Source: Strigamia acuminata (lineage: Eukaryota > Arthropoda > Chilopoda > Geophilomorpha > Linotaeniidae). From it: a stretch of DNA of 64,000 nt. Under the pieces are notes generated by a model. The model did no database searches and was not told the origin of the DNA. It saw nothing but the letters and a program-made list of their open reading frames with translations. Every line of letters starts with the position of its first letter. Within the stretch, counting starts at the first letter, position 1. The stretch spans positions 14,180,517 to 14,244,516 of the forward strand of contig OX442318.1 of the NCBI GenBank assembly GCA_949358305.1, in the 5' to 3' direction. A program made the translations under genes and the position numbers. This document shows, piece by piece, positions 56,140 through 64,000 of the stretch.

Positions 56140-59100
56140 CAAGATATAAGAGGTCACATAACGCCAAGTAAACACACACATGGTTTCCCAAAAGACAAAA
56201 ATTCAATTATCAAATTATCTGAAAAACTGTGACTACCGGTATTTTTACTCAATAGATGACGGACAGCAAACCGGCTTTTAGTTTGGTTTTTAGCATTTGA
56301 TTACACGAACCGCAAACTGACTTACAAAACACCGATTTTTTTATGCTTGGTAATTTAATATTTGGCTACCAAAAATACCACAAGACCCTATTACATTGCT
56401 TTTTTAAATCACCCTAAATTATCCTATAAATCTGACCCCCACTGTGCCACCAATAGACTTCTCTCTCTCAGGTTTCCATTACCTAGACCTCCCATGAAAA
56501 CATTATTTGCACACCTCTGAACAGAAAATTAGGAATTTGGGCCTCTCAATTTGTTGTGCCCCAAGGCCCCAGTCACTTTAAGACGCTCATATAATGTAAA
56601 AAGATTGAACCGAAGATTGTACAATCTCAAGTCTACTGCCAATCCCCAACAAGCTAAGTAAGAATAGTATTTTCAACAGATAGTTTTTTTTAAAAAAAAA
56701 AAAACATTGTTCCTATAATACTTGACAATCCAAAAGAGCACTTGACATAAGTTGCCAAGGGTTTAAATAAGGGCCAATCGCTGTTTCCCTACAACTGTAA
56801 TTATCAAAACAAGGGCACAAAATCTGTTGGATGCAAGTCTTAAGTTTCAATTTTTTATCTCTCATCATCATCATCATTCACTGGGCTACTAGACCACACC
56901 CTCCCATCAGACCAGATGCACTTCTCTGAGCTGGTGATCAAAGATAGGTTTAAAAAATGCAAAAAGTAATCTCAAAAAAAATCTAGTGGAATTAAACATT
57001 TTGTTGCTTCTGGCAATATCTTAAATAATAAAAACTGCATTTCCTATTTGTAATTTTTTCAAGATTAGCTCCCAGTTATAATGTACCCCAGAATCTGCAA
57101 CTTTAAAAATGACTGTCATGTTGTCAACAATTCTTTTCTAACTGTTTAATTTGCTTATACGTTCTGCCCATAGCGTTGGTATCTTGATGCCAAATTCATA
57201 CTGCGCAAGGTATGCGCAGCTGGTTTCCTAATTCCAATCGTAATGTAGCAGTATTAAGCCTAATATTCTGCCTAATATCTATATACTAACGCCAGAAAGG
57301 CTTAATTGATAGTCTGTGTGTGTGTTGCACACTTGGGCAATTTGATCGACATACGATCACCATGCTACTGCTCCTTTCAAATAATTTATTTTTGCTACGT
57401 TAACTTGTCCTCAAAGTAGATAAAAATTGCTCTGCTATCGCCCTCCACATAACAATTCACTCTCTCTATGCCACCGTAAACGGATTAAAACTAGAATTCA
57501 TATTTCTAGTTTGCCGAGACAATTATTTTCATTAATCAAGTACGAAAGTTAGAGGTTCTAAGACCATCTGATACGGACCATACATCTAACCATAAATTCC
57601 AAAGTATTCCAAGAGTCATGGACCTGCGCAAACTGAAAACCCCGTTAAGAGTTCGGTAAATTATTGCACTTTCTCCAGTTCGTTTTTTTCCAAACAGATT
57701 CCATGTTTAAATCAAACCAAATGCATTTACCGGTACTGATATAAATTGTTTTAGATCTTGCAAAAAGAAATGAAATACAGCAAACAAAGCAACAACAAAA
57801 AAAACACTGAATAACTAAACCAAATCTTATTTATTTTTTTCTCTTTCTACAGATGCCTCAACAGTTCTTGAAAAAATGCATTAAATAAAGCTAATAAATC
57901 AAAAGAGAAAGGACATAAAAACCAATGAACTCAAGATATTTTCTCCAACATCCACTGGCACCTCATAAAAAACATTTTAGGACAAAAAAAATTAAACAAG
58001 AGCTATTAAAATATAATTGAAAGTTGAGCATCTGCAGATTCTGCCCACAAACTTTTGTGATCTCATTTAAAATGAAAAGAAAAAAAATACATTAAAACTT
58101 ACCTTTTGAAAAACCTGATTCAAACTTCATTTATTCCAAAACAAAAATAAGAAACCTTACCTAAAAAAAAATAAAATAAAATAAATTGAAATGAAAACAT
58201 GATTTATTTCTCAAAGATTATTTATTATTTACTCCTAAAAACAACAAAAGCTTAAAGCACAACCTTGAAAAGCAATTATTTGTAAATTTCATCCGGCAGT
58301 GCAGTCATCTTTGATATGATTGCACCAGACAGCCAATTTATATTTATCTTTTTTCATTCTTTTTTTTATTAGTTGCAATTTTATATTTCATTTTATTCAA
58401 TTTCTATCTCATCCTATAACTGCATAATTATGCTGTTGTGTTCAAAAAAAGATTTGACAGTCCTCTGCCTGTACTAGACAAGCAGCTGCAGCAATTAATT
58501 AAACATCAAAAGAATAATAAGTTGATTGGTTTTCATTTTTTAAAAACTAAAACAAATCATGCCTGAAAAAATTAATTAATGGTCCACATATGTGGAATCC
58601 ATTTTTACTTTTCTATTCAATCCCAATCAGCCAACATCTTAAGATTAGATGTTATATGCAATCCGAGATGCAATCACGCTTTCCGGATTTTCGCTATAAA
58701 TAATTGTACTGTTCAAAGCCGTCTGTGATCTAATTACGCAATTAGTTTCAATGTGCTAATTGGAGGAAGAAATAAATATATTCGCTACTTTTTAAATTTT
58801 AATAGTAATTATTCATTTGTTCCATCCCTGTAAATGTCAATTCACTTTACGCGACGATTTCTCCAGTTACAGTGTTATTTTTCTACATTCAAATCATTTC
58901 GAAAAGAACAAACACTTATCACCACAGAGACGTCAGCGAGTCATTAAAATTCATTTTGTAACTAAAAACCAATTTTCCAAAAACAAAAGTATAAAAAAAA
59001 ATAATAATATTTTTCCACTTTTTTCCAGAGCAAAATCTTTTCAGTGTTGATGACATGCTGTAATTAGAGACAATTAGAAAATCCATCAAGGCCTCTTCTA

Positions 59101-60600
59101 TATAAAGTAGCAATCAGTTGAGTTTCTTTTACGTGTACACAGTAATTACAGTATTCTTTGCAAGCTTGTTATCATTACAAGCATTTTGCTATAGTGGAAA
59201 TTTTCCTCCTGGGCAAGTTCAAATGGATAATTACAAGTAAAAGAAACACGTTTTAAAGTTGAATAATCAACAAAATTGTGGACCAATAACTTTAATTTGT
59301 AATCAATAATTAAACTGAGCAATTCCTTCTCCTAGGATACTGCCTCCAGGCATGAGGGAATGAAATGATCAACAAGCATTTATTTTCATATTTTCATCCT
59401 ACAGTCTGCGCACGGTAGCATAACTGCAGATTTTACCTGATTTCAGCAACAACAATGCACCAGAAGTGACTAATGATTCAATAACAAATCATAATTCAGC
59501 TTTGGGGTTTCGAATTTTGAAATATATCGTCTGTTGGCTTGCTGGTTTGATTTGTTTTGCTGTGTTTTGCTTTGTGCGTTTGCGCGTCAGGAATTGGCGT
59601 CAACGGCAAGAATTTTTGGACGAAAGCAGCTTGCGGTGCGTCAGTTTCCTTGCGTTGCGCCTAGTGTGAACACGTGTAAACCTAGCTTTTAGACTGCAAT
59701 AATGTCCGGGAGAAAATCTAGTTTTTGCAATCAGTGGTACGGGTCTCTAATTGAGCGCGGGCGCACTAAAGAGGTCCGCCCATAAATAGAATAGGTGGTG
59801 AAAAAGTTTATTTTTTGAAAAGAAGCAATTAAGCAATGTAAAATTGAAAAATAAATTGCTTTTTTTAATAAGAAATAATTTGTTTGTATTTATCTGATAA
59901 AATGTCGTTTTGTTATTGTGTGCGCGGAAAATCCGGCTTAATCAAAGTAGTTAAGTGATTGACCACTAATTTTATATTTAAACCACTTCTTGGATATCAA
60001 CTGCCTTTCCATCTCAGACTTTTCACATCAAACTTTATTTAATCCCATTTTTTTTCCGTCGGCCCACTATACAATTTTCATCCGAAACGCCCACGACTCG
60101 ACTTAGATCTGACACAATCTGCAGTCGACCATCACATTCTCTTCGCTTCACCGGTGATGTAGCACTTGTCATCCTAAACACTGTCCAGAGGTCAACTTTA
60201 TACATGAATCTATCAAAGATTAAACCCCACACTTTTTTTCCTTTCTGTCAAACATTCTTCACAACTTTATTAAACTTTAAATGGCCTCTTCCTACAATTC
60301 TATCCTTTCAATGTCAGAAAGAGATAGATCGTACTGATTCTCCTCCACTAGCACAATTTTCATTTAGTATTAGCACCAATACAGTCATTCTTGCAATTCT
60401 TACTTGTATTCTACCCGAAACTCGCACCTTTACTTCTGTGCAACTTTCATTCTCTACGACTTTCTAATTGGAAAATAAATCCAATCTATATGGAGATTTT
60501 TTCAATGTGGGACCTTGATGGTAATATGTCTAGAAAATTCATGGTCTTTACGTCCCGCCTCCCAAATTTCTGGTTAAAAAAACAAAACGGCTCGCGCTCC
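56140..60600. other. Non-coding stretch, no gene recognised
   Basis: Family D fragments at 57172-57215 (GGTATCTTGATGCCAAATTC) and 59401-59425 (ACAGTCTGCG end). A GC-richer segment at 59560-59670 (TGCGTTTGCGCGTCAGG to CTAGTGTGAACACG) has no recognised function. No gene. Confidence 0.4.
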
Positions 60601-60673
60601 AAGGAATCCTGAGTCAAACCCAGATTCCCTGCTTACCCGACGAGTTCTCTACCAATTAAGCTACCCGAGACTG
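60601..60673 (-). repeat. tRNA-like SINE head or tRNA pseudogene
   Basis: On the minus strand TAGCTTAATTGGTAGAG is an excellent A box/D arm, and about 30 bases on TCTGGGTTTGACTC is a B box/T loop. The acceptor arm (TCTCGGG at the 5' side) finds no complement after the T arm and the anticodon stem does not pair, so this is not a functional tRNA gene. A tRNA-derived SINE is likely. Confidence 0.7.
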
Positions 60674-61107
60674 CAAGAGAATCATGTAAAATGTTCTTAT
60701 TCAACCAAACCGACATGTTCAAAGAACACAGCCACATAACTTCACATTTGACCTTGTGTTTATAACACTAACTTGTAAGTACCTTTTTTTTCCAACGGAG
60801 GAACTTCATGGTGAGATCTCAAGAAGAGGCACAGCCAAACCGTTTCGTTTCGTTTCTTCAAGCCCTTCCGTTTCGTTTTTTCAACCAGAAATTTGGAAGG
60901 CGGGTCGTAAAGAGCATGAATTTTCTAGATATAAATCCAATCTCCTTTCTTTCTACGACTTCCTTTAACAACAAGTTTGACGAATTACTCCAAGATCATT
61001 CACCCATATGCCAATAGTTTGCCCCATTAACCAGCGTCTTAGCCCTGAATTCTTAGAAAGCCAAGACAAATCAATTTTTTGTATCAACACTTTCGACTCA
61101 TCCCGTA
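60674..61107. other. Non-coding stretch, no feature recognised
   Basis: Open frames at 60756-61017 lack motifs. Confidence 0.4.
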
Positions 61108-61330
61108 CAACTGTTGTCTGCACCAGAATCTTATGTGATACCAAAATCAAACTGACAAATCCCCCATTTCTGCGAACATTATCGCAACAATCACACGACT
61201 GGTGAAAATAACTAGAGGTAACAGCACTATTCACTCGTCTGCAATAAAGAATATTAGACTTGTGTTTTCGTGTGCAAAAATATGGAATTTAGCATTTGAA
61301 TTTGGCATCGAGATAGCAGGCCGCAGACTG
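61108..61330. mobile_element. MITE family D, copy 2
   Basis: Flanked by TA (61106-61107, 61331-61332). The left end CAACTGTTGTCTGCACCAGA then ATCTTATGTGATACC aligns with copy 1, followed by the shared CAAAATCAAACTGA.AAATCC. The right half shares GTGTTTTCGTGTGCAAAAA, GAATTTGGCATCGAGATAGC and CGCAGACTG. Half the length of copy 1, so internally deleted. Confidence 0.75.
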
Positions 61331-61332
61331 TA

Positions 61333-62538
61333 CATCTGGTTGCCAAAATTTAAAATGAAGACTGATGGTTTCTTGTTTGAAGAATGAGAGTGAATTCACT
61401 CGCGATTGGCTAAACGCAAGCAACAAAGTTCAAATTTTAAAACTAGCTTAACTCATCTGCCTTTTCAAGGACGATAAATACCAACTTCACACGCATAGAT
61501 AACTTCCCAGATAAATAAAAGACTGAATTTTATTTATTTGGAAAACCATGACATTACTTTTATTAATTTATTGATGCAATTTTTTGCAAATTTTTGCAAA
61601 ATTCAAAATTTGACTTAACTTGAAAACTGACGCAAACGTGGTGGTTGCTCGTAAAAATCATCCACGACTTTCTTTCCATCGATCCGTAATTTCTCTCCAA
61701 CTCCACAAATTTAGGCAATAAGAAATAAATCAGGCCTGAATTGCACAAGTGTAGCCTTCATGAAGAATTCACTTAACAGTTGGGGCATAGCAGAACAGAG
61801 ACAGAGACGGAGACAGAGACAGAGACAGGAAGTAAAGTGGCTCTTCATTGTGCTCCAACTCATTTGTTAGTGAGGCAAGCGGCATCCGGTTGTCGTGCTA
61901 ACGGCAACCAGATACAAATTAGAACGCCTCTTTGGCTCCCAATTTCACGCAGAGGCCAAATCTTAAACCCATATTTATTACAGCCCGCGAGAAATGTTTA
62001 CTGCGGCGAACCGAAGACCTCTCGTGGGCGAGAAATAAACTACAAAGCCAACAATTCATAGTCTAGCGGATACCTTTTAATTACTCGCGAGGTTTTCCCA
62101 CTTTCCCTCGCTTTCACCTCCGCTTTTAGAACTCGACTCCCACAATCACACATGTCAGATCGAGTCGAAAAATCTTTCTATTATTCTCGAATAACCGCTT
62201 GGAAAAATATGTTGGCGGAGTTGGAGCGCGGCCAAAACAAACCGATAGGAAGAGAGGAATTCTGTGTGACAAAGTCAGAATCTTATCCCACTCTAAGACA
62301 AAAGAACCCATTTTCTATATCAGGTTTTTGTAAATAAAACTGCTTTCTTTTCGCTTTTTTTCCTATCATTCCCATTATTTCGCAGGTAAATATTGGGTTT
62401 CTTGCTCGCAAAGAAAAATGCTTTCCAAGAAATCAATAAGTTGGATGCGATGTCCAACACGCCTAATTATCAAACAACGCGGTATCCTTTAGCACACGGG
62501 TCTAAATTGGCCAAAACAACTAAATTCAATATAGAAAT
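61333..62538. other. Non-coding stretch, no gene recognised
   Basis: A (GAGACA)n tract lies at 61795-61830. Short frames at 61780-62061 and 62152-62337 lack motifs. Confidence 0.4.
61795..61830. repeat. (GAGACA)n microsatellite
   Basis: About six units with one G/A change. Confidence 0.9.
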
Positions 62539-62660
62539 TAGGGTTGCACCAAATATTCGGTTTACATTCGGTTATTCGGCATATTCGGCCAATAAACTGA
62601 ATATTCTGTATTTGGAAATTAACCAAAATTACGAAAATAAATGTAGAAATTGAATAAAAC
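62539..62660 (+). repeat. hAT-like terminal fragment (TAGGGTTGCACC)
   Basis: TAGGGTTGCACCAAATATTC followed by repeated ATTCGG units resembles a common hAT-type terminus. The inverted partner is not found in the window; GAATACGGTTCGTTC near 63058 may be a relic. Confidence 0.45.
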
Positions 62661-63482
62661 GACTAAAATGTCAAACCACGCATTCAAATTTCAAACAAAG
62701 TGAAACCCCATTTGAACGACGTTCATGCAAATATAAACACATACAATTGCGTCAATGTGTTTTCATAAGAGAACAATGTGGGGATTCAAATTCTCCTACA
62801 GGTGATGCAACCTGTCAAACAGCATTGTGTTTGCTGCGGCGCTTCTACGTATATAGATCCTTAATGTTGGATAATCGAATTAGCTGATTACTAACAATTT
62901 ATTTCAGCTTGGAACACAACAGCAACTAGTGTCAACACATTTTATTTTTGACTTTATGGAGAAGCCTAAGCACGTGCCCACTGCCCAGCGAACCCACCAC
63001 TTAACACGTCACTGATAAGCAGCAATTAAAATTTGAAAAGGTTTAAACAAAATACTGAATACGGTTCGTTCAATATTAAAGTGTTAGGCGTATTGCAGTT
63101 TGATATAATCAGACATGCTGCCGTGCAATTTAAATTTGAAAATTTCATCATTTATTGTGCTACTCAGAAATTTTACCACTGAAAGCACGGCCGGGGTTAA
63201 TGGAACTCAATTAATATCAATTATCGCAACCAAACTTAATCCACCAGAAGGTTTAAACAGTCGCAAAATTGCGCCTTAGCGAGTATTTCACGAGCTGTAC
63301 GTTTTGAAGATATTCTGGAGGCAACCATTTTGTTACCACTAAATCATTGTATACTCATTTAATCTTCTCGTTGCCTAGACATAGTTTCATCCTCCATTTG
63401 AGAATCATTTCAAACCATTTAAAATCATATTTCCCAATGATTACGCGTGGTCGGTCGATTCAATTATATGTCATCTTGGCAA
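62661..63482. other. Non-coding stretch, no feature recognised
   Basis: Nothing recognisable. Confidence 0.4.
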
Positions 63483-63518
63483 TAAATGTTGTTAACTTAA
63501 GGCTTGTCCAATAATAAT
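63483..63518 (+). repeat. Dispersed AATAAATGTTGTTAA repeat
   Basis: AAATGTTGTTAACTTAAGGC then TTGTCCAATA is nearly identical to the reverse complement of 17731-17768, with a third shorter relative at 35983-36022. The built-in AATAAA suggests a retroelement 3' end, but no LTR boundaries are recognised. Confidence 0.6.
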
Positions 63519-63731
63519 AAATAAAAACTAGAACAACAAAGAAAAAAAAGCTATGGGGGGAGGGTTCAGTCCCCGCACTTCCCCTGGTCTATCTAAAGAC
63601 CTAATCTCCAGTCCAATTTTACTCTGCTTTCGACATTCGACAATGACAGGTTGCGTGGACAAAAGAAGTCTACTTATCTCATTCTCCATGCGGCGGATTG
63701 GTCCTCCTCATCTGTATATTTTCAATCACTA

Positions 63732-63896
63732 TCGTATTATCCCACTTTAAGCGACATGCCACGAAAAGTAAAATTACGAAATTTTAGAAATTTTACTTAT
63801 AAATGCCGGTAAAAATGACGATATTAAACGAGGTTCGCCATGAGTGTGGTCACACCCGCACTATGGCGGCATGCCACTTAAAGCAAGGTAAAACGG
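63732..63896. mobile_element. TA-flanked MITE family X, copy 2
   Basis: 165 bp with ends TCGTATTATCCCACTTTAAG and CTTAAAGCAAGGTAAAACGG, TA at 63730-63731 and 63897-63898. A diverged and shorter relative of 45130-45523, including the internal CGGCATGCCAC motif. Confidence 0.8.
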
Positions 63897-64000
63897 TATA
63901 ATCATCCGGTGGGCCAGATTTCTTCTAATTTTACTACCGCTGTTCTTGGAGCCTATGTTAACAACAGTTATTGCCAAGATGACATGTAATTGGATATTTT

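Noticed and set aside
60601-60673. A functional tRNA gene
   Set aside because: A- and B-box motifs are good but the acceptor and anticodon stems do not pair.
1-64000. CRISPR arrays, bacterial operons, phage genes
   Set aside because: The sequence is eukaryotic in composition and content; no regularly spaced repeats or bacterial gene structure are present.

Overview
This window is AT-rich eukaryotic, almost certainly metazoan, DNA. The strongest organism clue is an intact-looking BEL/Pao LTR retrotransposon, a superfamily known only from animals. Around it lie relics of animal-type Tc1/mariner, pogo-like, hAT-like, piggyBac-like and MULE-like DNA transposons, tRNA-derived and 5S-like Pol III sequences, and many MITEs. 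I cannot name the species. No complete host protein-coding gene can be supported, so the window reads as intergenic or intronic DNA.

Layout. 1-24 kb is non-coding DNA with dispersed repeats: an inverted-pair repeat (131-405), an hAT-like element (2247-2838), a candidate solo LTR (3979-4822), an hAT MITE with an 8-bp target duplication (6939-7278), a TA-flanked foldback MITE (7675-7799), a decayed Tc1 element (10568-11375), MITEs at 11549, 13585, 16174 and 19365, tRNA-like and 5S-like heads, a MULE-like fragment (22725-22946) and several hairpins. 24163-30482 is one BEL/Pao element on the minus strand with identical 461-bp LTRs, a 5-bp TAAAG target duplication and a primer site matching tRNA-Phe. 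It carries a gag-protease ORF and an RT-RNase H-integrase ORF in different frames. 30.5-64 kb is again non-coding, with nested and long-TIR elements (32309-32986; 45789-46828; 48419-48955; 51717-52154; 55793-56139), a pogo-like MITE (38021-38169), a decayed mariner-like transposase (39483-39966) and TA-flanked MITEs (45130, 50120, 61108, 63732).

How the parts work together. Only the BEL/Pao element looks recently active. Its LTR supplies promoter and poly(A) signal, tRNA-Phe would prime reverse transcription, Gag-like protein with three zinc knuckles would package RNA, and protease, RT, RNase H and integrase would mature, copy and insert the element. A one-frame break between the two ORFs at the start of RT and the lack of a purine tract before the 3' LTR are its two oddities. 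The rest is non-autonomous or dead. The most striking structure is at 45789-46828, where two TTAA-bounded inserts sit side by side at the exact centre of an AT-rich palindrome inside a larger element.
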